Positions 33,019-41,754 are shown, counted from the stretch's first letter. The stretch is 64,000 nt of DNA from DASZIT01 sp036268775 (GCA_036268775.1 DATATM010000015.1:62001-126000); one strand, 5' to 3'. Notes: a model not told the origin generated them from the sequence alone. Numbers and translations: made by a program.

Positions 33019-33492
33019 CTAGGACCCAGGCTGCTTGGGGGCGGTGGTCTTGGTCAGGAGCCCGACCTCGCGCCGGAAATCGTCGACCCCCTCGAAGCCC
33101 TTGTAGACGCTGGCGAACCGGAGGTAGGCCACCTCGTCCACCAGCCGGAGCCGGTCCAGCACCGCCAGGCCGATCTGCTCGGTGGTGGGGACGCTGCCAT
33201 CCTCCCGCAGGGAGTCCTCCACCGACTGGGCCATCTCCTCGAGCTGCTTCTCGGAGACCGGGCGGTTTTTGGTGGCCGCCCGCAGCCCGTCGACCACCTT
33301 CATCCGGTCGTAGGGGGCCCGGAGCCCGGAACGCTTGATCACCATCATCGGGACTTCGTCGATCCGCTCGAAGGTGGTGTACCGGTGGCCGCAGCCGTGG
33401 CATTCCCGGCGGCGACGGATGGCGGTCCCGTCTTCGGCCAAGCGGGAATCGATGACGCGGTCATCGTCGGCCAGGCACCAGGGACACACCAC
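33019..33492 (-). CDS. nrdR: Transcriptional repressor NrdR
   Basis: NrdR is the nucleotide-sensing repressor of ribonucleotide reductase genes. The 157-residue protein has the N-terminal zinc ribbon CPWC...CHGC followed by HRYTTFERI, then the ATP-cone domain (VIKRSGLRAPYDRMKVVDGLRAATK ... VAYLRFASVYKGF). It begins with a GTG at 33492 or the adjacent GTG at 33489. The gene lies directly downstream of the LysM gene. No nrd genes or obvious NrdR boxes are within the window. Confidence 0.95.
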   Translation of the reverse strand: MVCPWCLADDDRVIDSRLAEDGTAIRRRRECHGCGHRYTTFERIDEVPMMVIKRSGLRAPYDRMKVVDGLRAATKNRPVSEKQLEEMAQSVEDSLREDGSVPTTEQIGLAVLDRLRLVDEVAYLRFASVYKGFEGVDDFRREVGLLTKTTAPKQPGS

Positions 33493-33563
33493 GGGACGAG
33501 GATAGTGCCGTGGAGTACCACCTCGGGCGTGGTCGCCGGGGGCGAATTCCGGTCAGCCCCGGG

Positions 33564-34043
33564 TCAGGGAACGCTGATGTGCTCGCCGGGCTCCACCGTG
33601 TCGGACCCGGTCTGCGCCGCCAATTTGGCCACGAGTGGCCGGGGGTCGGCGGAGGGATCGACGGCCGTCGCGATCGACCAGAGGGTGTCGCCCGGCTGCA
33701 CGGTGTACTCGATGGGGTGGGTGGTCCCCGCCAGAGCGGAGCCGGAGGGGTGGGAGGGACCTCCAGCTCCGCCCAGCGGAAGAGCAAGGCCGACGACCAT
33801 CAGGCCGGCCAGCGCCAACAGGGTGCGGCGGAGCCTGACCGCCGACGACACCCGGCGGCGGGCCTGGCGAACCGGGACCGGATCGGGGACCAGCGCCAGG
33901 ACCGGGGACTCGCCGGCGGTCGCCGGCCAGTCGTGCCCGATCACCGGCGAGCGGTTCCGGCCGTCATCCACCAGCCGGAGCGCGACACCGCCCCGGCGGC
34001 CCCGGTCGGGGGTCAGCCTGGACGGAAACGAGAGGGCGGCCAC
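33564..34043 (-). CDS. LysM-domain membrane protein, predicted SOS division inhibitor (YneA/ChiZ-like)
   Basis: A 159-residue protein with a basic cytoplasmic N-terminus, one transmembrane helix (about 73-90) and a short extracytoplasmic tail ending in a LysM peptidoglycan-binding domain (YTVQPGDTLWSIATAV ... VEPGEHISVP). Size, topology and position divergent from lexA, followed by nrdR, match B. subtilis YneA and M. tuberculosis Rv2719c/ChiZ. Both of those are SOS-induced division suppressors. GTG 34043 is chosen because GGGAGG lies 7 nt upstream. Two perfect LexA boxes lie in its promoter. Function is inferred from family and context. Confidence 0.8.
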   Translation of the reverse strand: MAALSFPSRLTPDRGRRGGVALRLVDDGRNRSPVIGHDWPATAGESPVLALVPDPVPVRQARRRVSSAVRLRRTLLALAGLMVVGLALPLGGAGGPSHPSGSALAGTTHPIEYTVQPGDTLWSIATAVDPSADPRPLVAKLAAQTGSDTVEPGEHISVP

Positions 34044-34091
34044 TAGCGGGCCTCCCGGATCGAGGATTGAGGGGCGAGATGGCCGCTCGTC

Positions 34092-34144
34092 GAACGTCTG
34101 TTCGTCATGGGCCCATCGAACCACGAACGTCTGTTCGGTGTCAA
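34092..34144 (-). promoter_or_regulatory. LysM-gene promoter with two perfect LexA boxes
   Basis: GAACGTCTGTTC occurs at 34092-34103 and again at 34125-34136, both with flanking C and G (CGAAC-N4-GTTCG), matching the Gram-positive SOS box. The minus-strand promoter reads TTGACA (34144-34139), 18-bp spacer, TTCGAT (34120-34115), so the second box fills the spacer and the first lies downstream. LexA binding would block transcription of LysM-nrdR-PIG-L-dinB. Confidence 0.75.
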
Positions 34145-34154
34145 GCGGTTTGTC

Positions 34155-34210
34155 GAACGGATGTTTGCTTTTCCGGTCCTCCTGGGTTACCTTCTTACAA
34201 ACAGACGTTC
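34155..34210 (+). promoter_or_regulatory. lexA promoter with two LexA boxes (autoregulation)
   Basis: On the plus strand TTGCTT (34165-34170), 17-bp spacer and TACCTT (34188-34193) make a plausible lexA promoter. GAACGGATGTTT (34155-34166) overlaps the -35 element, and AAACAGACGTTC (34199-34210) sits just past the -10. Each differs from GAAC-N4-GTTC by one base, suggesting weaker operators for self-repression. Confidence 0.68.
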
Positions 34211-34254
34211 GCCACCCTGGTCGGGTGGTGGGTGCCAATCAGCAGGGGGATCCC

Positions 34255-34884
34255 GTGGCCCAGGTACTGAGCATCAAGCGCAAGCAGATATTGGACTGCA
34301 TCTCCGAATCGCTCCGCGACCGCGGCTACCCGCCCTCGGTCCGGGAGATCGGGGAGTCGGTCGGCCTGGCGTCGTCGTCCACCGTCCATGCCCACCTGGC
34401 GGTGCTGCAGCGGGAGGGATACCTGCGACGGGACCCCACCAAGCCGCGGGCCATCGAGGTGCGGTTCGACCCCTCGTCCAAGGTGGTGATGGACTCGCGT
34501 CCCATTCGCCACGTCCCGTTGGTCGGCGACGTCGCCGCCGGTACCGGGGTGCTGGCCCAGGAGAACATCGAGGAGCTCTACCCCCTCCCCGAGGACTTCA
34601 CCGGAACCGGCTCACTGTTCATGGTCAAGGTCCGCGGCGATTCGATGGTCGACGACGGCATCGTGGACGGTGACTTCGTGGTGGTGCGCCAACAACCCGA
34701 GGCCGAGCGCAACGAGATCGTGGTGGCCGGCATCCCCGACGAGGAAGCCACCGTCAAGCGGTTCTCCACCCGGGACGGGAAGGTCGTCCTCACCCCGGCC
34801 AACCCGCACATGGAGCCGATGGAGTTCGACCCCGACGAGGTGACCGTCTACGGGAAAGTCGTCACCGTCCTCCGACGCCTCTGA
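34255..34884 (+). CDS. lexA: SOS repressor LexA
   Basis: LexA represses DNA-damage genes until RecA filaments trigger its self-cleavage. The 209-residue protein has the N-terminal winged helix (LRDRGYPPSVREIGESVGLASSSTVHAHL). Its S24 peptidase domain carries the Ala95-Gly96 cleavage site (DVAAGTG), nucleophile Ser130 (RGDSM) and general base Lys168 (ATVKRF). GTG 34255 has AGGGGGA a few bases upstream and fits the family start. It is divergent from the LysM gene with four LexA boxes between them. Confidence 0.96.
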   Translation: MAQVLSIKRKQILDCISESLRDRGYPPSVREIGESVGLASSSTVHAHLAVLQREGYLRRDPTKPRAIEVRFDPSSKVVMDSRPIRHVPLVGDVAAGTGVLAQENIEELYPLPEDFTGTGSLFMVKVRGDSMVDDGIVDGDFVVVRQQPEAERNEIVVAGIPDEEATVKRFSTRDGKVVLTPANPHMEPMEFDPDEVTVYGKVVTVLRRL

Positions 34885-34885
34885 G

Positions 34886-35887
34886 TCAGCGGGTCGGACT
34901 GGCCGGGGCGATCCCGCTCATGTCCGGGTAGCGGTCCCCCGACACCGCGCCGGCTGGGAACACCGCTTCGATGGCGGCGAGGTCCGATGGCGTGAGCTCG
35001 ACGTCCAGCGCCGCCACATTCTCCGCCAGATAGGTGCGTCGCTTGGTCCCCGGGATCGGCACCACGTCGTCGCCGCGGGACAGGACCCAGGCGAGGGCGA
35101 GTTGTCCCGGGGCGCAGCCCTTCTCCTCGGCCAACGCCCGGACCCGTTCGACCAGCGCGATGTTCTGGCCGAAGCTCTCCCCTCGGAACCGGGGAAGGAA
35201 TTTCCGAAAGTCGCCTTCGGGAAAGTCGTCCGGCGAGGTGATCTGACCGGTGAGGAACCCGCGTCCCAACGGGCTGTAGGCCACGATCCCGATCCCCAAC
35301 TGACGGGCGGTGTCGATGACCCCGTCCTCGACGTCGCGGCTCCACAGCGACCATTCGCTCTGGAGGGCGGTGATCGGGTGAACGGCGTTGGCCCGCCGCA
35401 GGGTGTCGGGTGACGCCTCCGACAGGCCGAGGTGGCGGACCTTGCCTACCTCCACCAGTTCGGCCATGGCCCCGACGGTCTCTTCCACCGGCACGCCGGT
35501 GTCGGTCCGGTGCTGGTAGTAGAGGTCGATGTGGTCCACCCCCAACCGGGCCAAGGAGGCGTCGCAGGCCCGGTGCACGTACTCGGCGTCGCCCCGGATC
35601 GACCGGTTGGCGGGATCGTCGGTCCGCACGATCCCGAACTTGGTGGCCAGGACCACCTCGTCCCGGCGGGAGGCAATCGCCCGGCCCACCAGTTCCTCGT
35701 TGGTGAACGGCCCGTACATGTCGGCGGTGTCGAGCAGGGTGACCCCGAGGTCGAGGGCGGCGTTGATGGTGGCGATCGATTCGGCGTCGTCGCCGGCGCC
35801 GTAGAACTCGCTCATCCCCATGCATCCGAGGCCCTCGGCCGACACCACCAGCCCCTCGGTACCCAATGTGCGCGCAGGAATCGTCAT
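34886..35887 (-). CDS. Aldo/keto reductase (AKR13/YakC-like)
   Basis: A 333-residue NADPH-dependent aldo/keto reductase with catalytic Asp and Tyr in LLDTADMYGPF, Lys in VLATKFG and His in YYQHRTD. The C-terminal cofactor site is VVPIPGTKRRTYLAENV. The GLGCMGMSEFYG start and the GTKR motif place it in the plant/bacterial AKR13-type group. It is only distantly related to the other reductase at 25.9 kb. It converges on lexA with 1 bp between stops. Confidence 0.9.
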   Translation of the reverse strand: MTIPARTLGTEGLVVSAEGLGCMGMSEFYGAGDDAESIATINAALDLGVTLLDTADMYGPFTNEELVGRAIASRRDEVVLATKFGIVRTDDPANRSIRGDAEYVHRACDASLARLGVDHIDLYYQHRTDTGVPVEETVGAMAELVEVGKVRHLGLSEASPDTLRRANAVHPITALQSEWSLWSRDVEDGVIDTARQLGIGIVAYSPLGRGFLTGQITSPDDFPEGDFRKFLPRFRGESFGQNIALVERVRALAEEKGCAPGQLALAWVLSRGDDVVPIPGTKRRTYLAENVAALDVELTPSDLAAIEAVFPAGAVSGDRYPDMSGIAPASPTR

Positions 35888-35897
35888 GCCCCCGAAA

Positions 35898-36482
35898 CTA
35901 TCGGGTCGCCGACTCCGTCCAGTTCGGATCCCGCCCGAGAAACCCGATGAATTGGTCGATGGCGGGTGCGTCGTCGGCCACCGGGACCACCGCCCCGAAG
36001 GCCATGCCCTCCCCCTGGTACTCCGGGGGGAGGGTCACCCGGGCCCGGGCCAGCACGTCGGCCGCCTCGCCTTCGGAGAACGGGATCGGCTGGCCGGTAC
36101 CCGAAGCCAGGTCCCATCCGTGGGCCAGGTATTCCATCGCCGTCATGTTGAAGACCATCGCCGCCGGCATCATGGTCCCCGAGGAGATGGCCACCTGGCG
36201 GTCGAAGCCGAACTGGCTCCATCCGGTCACGATGCCCGACGCGGTCCGGGCGAACGTCTCGGCGGCGTCCGGGCCGCAGACGTAGGCCGAGGGGTCCCCC
36301 TCGAAGGTGCGTCCGTTACAGCCGGCTTCGAACACCTGGGCCCACCCGACGATGTGGTTCATCAATTGGTGGACGGTGTAGTCGTCGCAGGGGGTCGCCG
36401 CCGCCCATCGATCCGGGTCCACCCCGGCCATCACACTGCTGGTTTTGGTCAGGACCCCGGAGAGCAGCTCGATGTCATCCAC
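35898..36482 (-). CDS. TIGR03086/mycothiol-dependent-type metal-binding DinB-like protein
   Basis: A 194-residue four-helix protein of the DinB/MDMPI superfamily, TIGR03086 type. Its motifs are TPCDDYTVHQLMNHIVGWAQ (metal-binding His), the central FNMTAMEYLAHGWDLASGTGQP (second metal His) and a C-terminal helical end FIGFLGRDPNW. Relatives include mycothiol-dependent maleylpyruvate isomerase, and most have unknown substrates. GTG 36482 overlaps the dapE stop by 8 nt. Confidence 0.85.
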   Translation of the reverse strand: MDDIELLSGVLTKTSSVMAGVDPDRWAAATPCDDYTVHQLMNHIVGWAQVFEAGCNGRTFEGDPSAYVCGPDAAETFARTASGIVTGWSQFGFDRQVAISSGTMMPAAMVFNMTAMEYLAHGWDLASGTGQPIPFSEGEAADVLARARVTLPPEYQGEGMAFGAVVPVADDAPAIDQFIGFLGRDPNWTESATR

Positions 36483-37572
36483 GGGGGGACGCTACCCCGG
36501 TGGTCAACACCGCGCCGAGGACCGAGGCGGCCTGTTCGAGCTCGGCCAGGCTCACGTGCTCACCGGGGGTGTGGGCCAGCAACGGGTCGGCGGGGCCGAA
36601 GTTGGCCGCCGGGATCCCGTGGGCGGCGAAGGAGGCGACGTCGGTCCACCCGACCTTGGCCCGGGGCGGCGCCCCGCTGGCGGCCACCAGGCGGGCCAGG
36701 TGGGGATCGTCCAGTGACGGCGGCGCTCCCGCCACCGCTTCCACCAGCTCCCAGGCGTCCCCGGGCTCGAGGATCGGGTCGATGAGCGCCCGGACCCAGG
36801 CTTCGGCTTCGGCCGGGGTGCGGTCGGGGGCGAATCGGTGGTTGATCATCACCGTCGCCTGATCGGGGACGACGTTGTTGGCCACCCCGCCTTCGATCTG
36901 GACCGCCTGGAGCTGCTCGGCGTACTCGCAGCCGTCGATGACCACCCGGCGGCTGGGGTAGGCGGCGATGGCGTCGAGCACCGGTCCGAGCCGGTGGATG
37001 GCGTTCCGGCCGGTGAACGGCCGGGCGGTATGGGCCCGCGCCCCGGCCAGCGCCACCCGGATCCGCATGGTCCCCTGGCAACCCGCCTCCACCACTCCCC
37101 CGGTGGGCTCCCCGAGGATGGCGGCATCCGCCTGGAGGAGTTCGGGACGCTGCTGCCACAACTCCTCCAGGCCGCTGGCACTCCGGGCCACCTCTTCGCG
37201 GGCGTAGAAACACCAGGTCACGTCCACCACCGGCTCGGGGATGGTCCCGGCCAGGTGGAGGAAGGTGGCCAACCCCCCCTTCATGTCGGCCGCCCCCAAC
37301 CCGTAGAGGGTGTCGCCGTCGAGGTGGGGGGTGTCGTTCCCGTCGGCGGGGGGCACGGTGTCGAGATGCCCGGCCAGCATCAGCCGGCTGGGCCGGCCGA
37401 GGTGGCTCCGGCCCACCACGTTGTCGCCGATCCGGTCGACGGTGAGCCACGGGCAGAGTCGGAGGGCGGCCTCCAACGCGTCGGCCAACTGCCCCTCCTC
37501 ATAGCTGAGCGACGGGATGGACACCAGGGAGGCGGCGAGGTCGAGCAGATCGCTCGACACCGGTGGGGTCAT
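36475..37572 (-). CDS. dapE: Succinyl-diaminopimelate desuccinylase
   Basis: DapE removes succinate from N-succinyl-L,L-DAP in the lysine/DAP pathway. The 365-residue M20 metallopeptidase has zinc-site motifs LAGHLDTVPPADG (His, Asp), GLGAADMKGG (bridging Asp), CFYAREEV (Glu-Glu) and AILGEPTGG, with the dimerisation domain in between. The pattern fits the actinobacterial DapE subtype. ATG 37572 overlaps the dapD stop (ATGA). The upstream open frame overlaps dapD and is rejected. Confidence 0.92.
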   Translation of the reverse strand: MTPPVSSDLLDLAASLVSIPSLSYEEGQLADALEAALRLCPWLTVDRIGDNVVGRSHLGRPSRLMLAGHLDTVPPADGNDTPHLDGDTLYGLGAADMKGGLATFLHLAGTIPEPVVDVTWCFYAREEVARSASGLEELWQQRPELLQADAAILGEPTGGVVEAGCQGTMRIRVALAGARAHTARPFTGRNAIHRLGPVLDAIAAYPSRRVVIDGCEYAEQLQAVQIEGGVANNVVPDQATVMINHRFAPDRTPAEAEAWVRALIDPILEPGDAWELVEAVAGAPPSLDDPHLARLVAASGAPPRAKVGWTDVASFAAHGIPAANFGPADPLLAHTPGEHVSLAELEQAASVLGAVLTTGVASPRG

Positions 37573-38396
37573 GTGGACATGCCGTGCTGGCGGAGGATGT
37601 CGTTGAGTTGGGCCTTGTCGTGGCGTTGCCCTTCGGCCAGCCGCTTGATGACCAGCACGCAGGGAAGGAAGAACTCCCCACCGGGGAACTCCCGACGCCG
37701 CGACGCCTGGACCGCCACGCACCAGGGAGGGACGTGTCCCCGGCTCAGCTCCTCGCCGGTCTCGGCATCGATGACCGGGATGGAGGGATTCAGGATCAAC
37801 CCGGCGCCGAGCAGGGCTCCCGCCCCGACCCGGGCCCCCTCGGTGATCATGCACCGGCTGCCGACCATGACATCATCCTCGATGATCACCGGGGCGGCTT
37901 GGGCCGGCTCCAGGACTCCCCCGATGCCGACCCCCCCGGACAGGTGGACCCGCTCACCGATCTGGGCGCAGGATCCGACGGTGGCCCAGGTGTCCACCAT
38001 GGAGTCGGCCCCCACCCGGGCGCCGATGTTCACATAGCTGGGCATGCAGATGACCCCGCGGTCGAGGAACGACCCCCAACGGGCCGAGGCCCCGGGCACC
38101 ACCCGGACCCCGGATGCCGCGTAGCTCCGCTTGAGGGGCAGCTTGTCGGCGTATTCGAACGGGCCGACCTCGATGGTCTCCATCGCCTTGAGCCGGAACA
38201 GCATCAGCACCGCCTGCTTCAGCCACTGATGGACCACCACCTGGTCGGTGGCGGGGTCCACCTCGGCGATGCGGGCCTCGCCCCGGTCAAGGAGCTCGAT
38301 GGCCTCGGTCACCACCCAGAGGGCATCGGTGTCGTCGGGGGTGAGCTCGGACGCCCGGGTCCATAACTCCTCGATGCGGGACTGGAGATCGGCCAT
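37569..38396 (-). CDS. dapD: Tetrahydrodipicolinate N-succinyltransferase (proteobacterial-type)
   Basis: DapD succinylates tetrahydrodipicolinate, committing to the succinylase branch. The 275-residue protein has an N-terminal helical domain and a left-handed beta-helix hexapeptide region (GARVGADSMVDTWATVGSCAQIGERVHLSGGVGIGG, GSRCMITEGARVGAGALLGAGL). It contains the DapD blocks VRVVPGASARWGSFLDRGVICMPSYVNIGA. These match the E. coli-type enzyme, whereas many actinobacteria use a longer, diverged DapD. Located between dapC and dapE, it forms a functional trio. Confidence 0.94.
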   Translation of the reverse strand: MADLQSRIEELWTRASELTPDDTDALWVVTEAIELLDRGEARIAEVDPATDQVVVHQWLKQAVLMLFRLKAMETIEVGPFEYADKLPLKRSYAASGVRVVPGASARWGSFLDRGVICMPSYVNIGARVGADSMVDTWATVGSCAQIGERVHLSGGVGIGGVLEPAQAAPVIIEDDVMVGSRCMITEGARVGAGALLGAGLILNPSIPVIDAETGEELSRGHVPPWCVAVQASRRREFPGGEFFLPCVLVIKRLAEGQRHDKAQLNDILRQHGMST

Positions 38397-38447
38397 GGGA
38401 AGAGACGATACCCCCCACCCCCCGGGGCTCTGGAGGGAGGCGAGGGG

Positions 38448-39629
38448 TCAGTGACCCGACAGGTCCTTCCCGGCCAACCGCTCCCCCACCAGTTGCAGCC
38501 GCTCCAGGGGTTGGACCACCGCCACCCGAACGAAGCCGGCTCCCTCCTCCCCGTAGAGGTCGCCCGGGCTGGCCAGCATCCCGCCTTTCATGGCCAGCGC
38601 CTCCACCAGGCCCCATCCTCCTCCGGCCACCGATTCGGGTACCGGCACCCACAGGTAGAACCCGCCGTCCGGCATCGGGGTCGGGAGGCCGGCGGCGTCC
38701 AGGACCTGGCGGAGGTAGTCCAGCCGCTCCCGGTAGCGGTGGCGCTGGACGTCGACGTGGGCGTCGTCCTCGAAGGCGGCCACCGCCCCGGCCTGCACCG
38801 GGCCCGGGACCATCAGCCCGGCGTGGCGCCGGACTTCCAGCAGGTAGCCGACGATGTCGGGATCCCCGGCGTAGAAGCCGGCTCGCACCCCGGCCAGGTT
38901 GGAGCGCTTGGACAAGGAGTGCACCGCCACCACGTCGTCCACCCCGGTGGAGAGGATGGTCCTCGGTGGTCCTGACCAGGTGAACTCGGCGTAGCACTCG
39001 TCGGAGAAGACCGGGATCCGGTGGTCGCGGCCCCACTCGGCCACCGTCGCCATGTCGGTCAGCAGCCCGGAGGGGTTGGACGGGGAGTTGACCCACAGCA
39101 GCAGGGAACGATCCCGGTCGGCGATGGCGATCGAGTCGAGGTCGAGACCGCCGCCGGGAAGCTCCTTCACCGGCACCGGCCGGCAGCCCCCGAGCAGCGC
39201 CCCCATCGCGTAGGTCGGGTAGGACACCGACGGGTAGAGGACGGTGTCCCGATCGGGATTGCGAAGCCGGAGGTACTGGGCGGTCGACGCCACGAACTCC
39301 TTGGTCCCGACGCAGGCGGCCAGTTGGTCCTCGGGGTCGATGTCCACCCCGAAGCGCCGGGACAGCCATCCGGCGGCGGCCCGGCGGTAGGCGGCCGAGC
39401 CGTTGGAGCTCGGGTAGCCGCGCTCGGTGCCGGAGGCGGCCATGGCGGCGACCACCGCGTCGGGGGGCGGATCATTGGGCGTCCCGATCGAGCAGTCGAC
39501 GATCCCCCCGCTCCCACCGGCGGTGTCGCCGAACCGATCGATGGCCTGGTCCCGCACCGCGTTCAACCGGTCGTAGGGATAGGGGGGCGGGGAGAAACCG
39601 AGGCTGGAGCCGGGGATGGCGGTGGTCAC
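38448..39629 (-). CDS. dapC: N-succinyldiaminopimelate aminotransferase
   Basis: A 393-residue class I PLP aminotransferase. Substrate-binding GTPNDPPPDAV, PLP-contacting SPSNPSGLL and FSDECYAEF, the Schiff-base lysine in SLSKRSNLAGVRAGF, and the Arg in FVRVAVVQP are all in place. Together with dapD and dapE next door, it is assigned as DapC, which converts N-succinyl-2-amino-6-ketopimelate to N-succinyl-DAP. GTG 39629 overlaps the hflX stop (GTGA). By sequence alone it could be another aspartate-type transaminase. Confidence 0.85.
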   Translation of the reverse strand: MTTAIPGSSLGFSPPPYPYDRLNAVRDQAIDRFGDTAGGSGGIVDCSIGTPNDPPPDAVVAAMAASGTERGYPSSNGSAAYRRAAAGWLSRRFGVDIDPEDQLAACVGTKEFVASTAQYLRLRNPDRDTVLYPSVSYPTYAMGALLGGCRPVPVKELPGGGLDLDSIAIADRDRSLLLWVNSPSNPSGLLTDMATVAEWGRDHRIPVFSDECYAEFTWSGPPRTILSTGVDDVVAVHSLSKRSNLAGVRAGFYAGDPDIVGYLLEVRRHAGLMVPGPVQAGAVAAFEDDAHVDVQRHRYRERLDYLRQVLDAAGLPTPMPDGGFYLWVPVPESVAGGGWGLVEALAMKGGMLASPGDLYGEEGAGFVRVAVVQPLERLQLVGERLAGKDLSGH

Positions 39630-40936
39630 GAGGCGGCGAACTCCCGGAACCTCGCCTTGCCCACCTCGTCCAACACCACGTGGAGTCGGGTGGCGTCATC
39701 GCCGTTCTCCTCGCTGACGATCTCCCCCTCGCGATGGACGGCGGCCAGCACGTCGCCTCTCGCCCAGGGGATCAGCAGCTCCACCACCCGGCTCCCGACC
39801 CGGAGCCGGTCGCTGATGGCGGCCAGCAGGTCGTCGATGCCTTCCCCGGTGCGGGCGGAGACAATGACCGAGCCCGGGTGGGCGTCCATCAGTCGGCGGC
39901 TCTCCTCCACCGCCTCCTCCCCCAGGGCCTCGACTTCGTCGGCCTTGTTCACCACCAGCAGCTCCTGGATCCCGTCGGCGTCGATCTCGGCCAGCACCGA
40001 CCGGACCGCGGCGATCTGGCCCTCGAGATCGGGGGCCGGGCCGTCCACCACGTGGACGATGAGGTCGGACTCCGCCACCACCTCGAGGGTGGAGCGGAAC
40101 GCCTCCACCACCTGGTGGGGCAGCTTGCGAACGAACCCGACGGTGTCGGTGAGGAGGACGGTCTCGCCCCCCGGCAGTGCCAGCTGCCGGGTTCTCGGGT
40201 CGAGGGTGGAGAACAGGCGGTTCTCCACCAGCACGTCGGCCCCGCAGAGCCGGTTGAGGAGGGTGGACTTGCCGGCGTTGGTGTAGCCGACCAGGGACAC
40301 GGTGCGCTGCCGGGACCGGGCCCGGCCCTTGCGCTGGGTCCGCCGGGTGCGGTCCAGCTGGCGGAGGTCGGATTCCAGTCGGGTCATCCGGCGCACCAGC
40401 CGCCGTCGGTCCACTTCCAGCTGGGTCTCGCCGGGTCCTCGGGTGCCGATCCCACCGGCCTGCTGGCTGAAGGCGGTGCCACGGCCCCGCAGCCGGGGCA
40501 GCCGGTAACGGAGGAGGGCCAGCTCCACCTGGGCCCGGCCTTCGGGGGTGCGGGCGTTCTGGGCGAAGATGTCGAGGATCACCGCGGTCCGGTCGATGGC
40601 CGTCCGGCCCAGGATCTTCTCCAAGTTCCGCTGCTGGGCCGGGCTCAGATCGTCGTCGAACACCACGGTGTCGGCATCGACGGCCAGGCAGATCGACAGC
40701 AGCTCTTCCGCCTTGCCCTTCCCGACGTAGGTGGCGGGGTCCGGGGTGGCCCGGCGCTGGATGATCCGGTCCATCACGTCGGCCCCGGCGGTGTCGACCA
40801 ACCGGGCCAGCTCGTCGAGCCCGGCCTCGGCGGCGGCCGGGGTGGTGTGGGGGAACACCACCCCGACCAGCACGATCCGCTCCCGGAAGGTGCGGGAGAT
40901 GAGGGTGTCGGTAAAGGCGGACTCGTTGGGACTCAT
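39626..40936 (-). CDS. hflX: GTPase HflX
   Basis: HflX is a ribosome-associated GTPase that splits stalled or stress-inactivated ribosomes. The 436-residue protein has the HflX N-terminal domain (VFDDDLSPAQQRNLEKILGRTAIDRTAVILDIFAQNA), the glycine-rich loop GRGTAFSQQAGGIGTRGPGET and a coiled helix. Its G domain carries GYTNAGKSTLLN (G1), DTVGFVRKLPH (G3) and NKADE (G4). ATG 40936 overlaps the dapF stop (ATGA), as in other actinobacteria where miaB-miaA-dapF-hflX are clustered. Confidence 0.95.
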   Translation of the reverse strand: MSPNESAFTDTLISRTFRERIVLVGVVFPHTTPAAAEAGLDELARLVDTAGADVMDRIIQRRATPDPATYVGKGKAEELLSICLAVDADTVVFDDDLSPAQQRNLEKILGRTAIDRTAVILDIFAQNARTPEGRAQVELALLRYRLPRLRGRGTAFSQQAGGIGTRGPGETQLEVDRRRLVRRMTRLESDLRQLDRTRRTQRKGRARSRQRTVSLVGYTNAGKSTLLNRLCGADVLVENRLFSTLDPRTRQLALPGGETVLLTDTVGFVRKLPHQVVEAFRSTLEVVAESDLIVHVVDGPAPDLEGQIAAVRSVLAEIDADGIQELLVVNKADEVEALGEEAVEESRRLMDAHPGSVIVSARTGEGIDDLLAAISDRLRVGSRVVELLIPWARGDVLAAVHREGEIVSEENGDDATRLHVVLDEVGKARFREFAAS

Positions 40937-41754
40937 CGTCGGGCGGCGCCCAGCACAATAGAGGGGGAGGCCTCGATGTCGGCCACCTTGCGGACCGGCC
41001 CGGCCAGCCGGATCCCGTCGGAGTCGAGGGTGACCAGGAGGGTCCCCCCCGGGTTGTGCACCCGGACCCGGTCGCCGACCAGCCCCCAACTCCGGGCGGC
41101 GGCGGCGGCCGCGCAGCTGCCGGTCCCGCAGGCCTGGGTCTCCCCCACCCCGCGCTCCCAGACCCGGAAGGCGAGGTCCTCGGGGGTGGCCCCGATGGCG
41201 ATGAACTCGACGTTGATGCCGCCGGGGTGCACCCCCTGGAGCCGGCTCCCGATCTCGGCTACGTCCACCCCGGACGGGTCGGGTCCGAGCAGCACCAGAT
41301 GGGGATTCCCCATGTCCACCGTGCGGGCCCGACGGTCGGCGAACTGCTGAGGCTGATCTGGGCCCAGCTCGGCCTTCCCCATGTCCACCGAGGCATCGGC
41401 TTCCCCGAAGGCGTCGCCGGTGCGGTAGTCGATGGTCCGGACCCCGGCCAGCGTCCACACCGTGAATTGCGGGGGTGTCACCAGTCCGGCGTCCACCGCC
41501 GCCTGGGCCAGGCAGCGGATCCCGTTGCCGCTCATCTCTGCCTCGGAACCGTCGGCGTTGTGGAGGTCCATCGACAGGTCGGCGCCCTCCCGCCCGGCCA
41601 CCACCCGGATCACCCCGTCGGCCCCGATCCCGAACCGCCGGTCGCAGAGGGCGCGCACCAACTCCGGTGCCATCCGGCGCCGGTCCTCGACGTCCACCGC
41701 CACCAGGAAGTCGTTCCCGGCGCCGTGGTGCTTGGTCATCTCGAGGGTTCGCAT
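40933..41754 (-). CDS. dapF: Diaminopimelate epimerase
   Basis: DapF converts L,L-DAP to meso-DAP, the form used by MurE and lysine decarboxylase. The 273-residue PLP-independent racemase has both catalytic cysteines, in MSGNGIRCLAQ and ETQACGTGSCAAA. The symmetrical KHHGAGNDFLV and GADGVI blocks are also present. ATG 41754 is chosen; GTG 41763 would add three residues. It sits in the conserved miaB-miaA-dapF-hflX order. Confidence 0.95.
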   Translation of the reverse strand: MRTLEMTKHHGAGNDFLVAVDVEDRRRMAPELVRALCDRRFGIGADGVIRVVAGREGADLSMDLHNADGSEAEMSGNGIRCLAQAAVDAGLVTPPQFTVWTLAGVRTIDYRTGDAFGEADASVDMGKAELGPDQPQQFADRRARTVDMGNPHLVLLGPDPSGVDVAEIGSRLQGVHPGGINVEFIAIGATPEDLAFRVWERGVGETQACGTGSCAAAAAARSWGLVGDRVRVHNPGGTLLVTLDSDGIRLAGPVRKVADIEASPSIVLGAARR

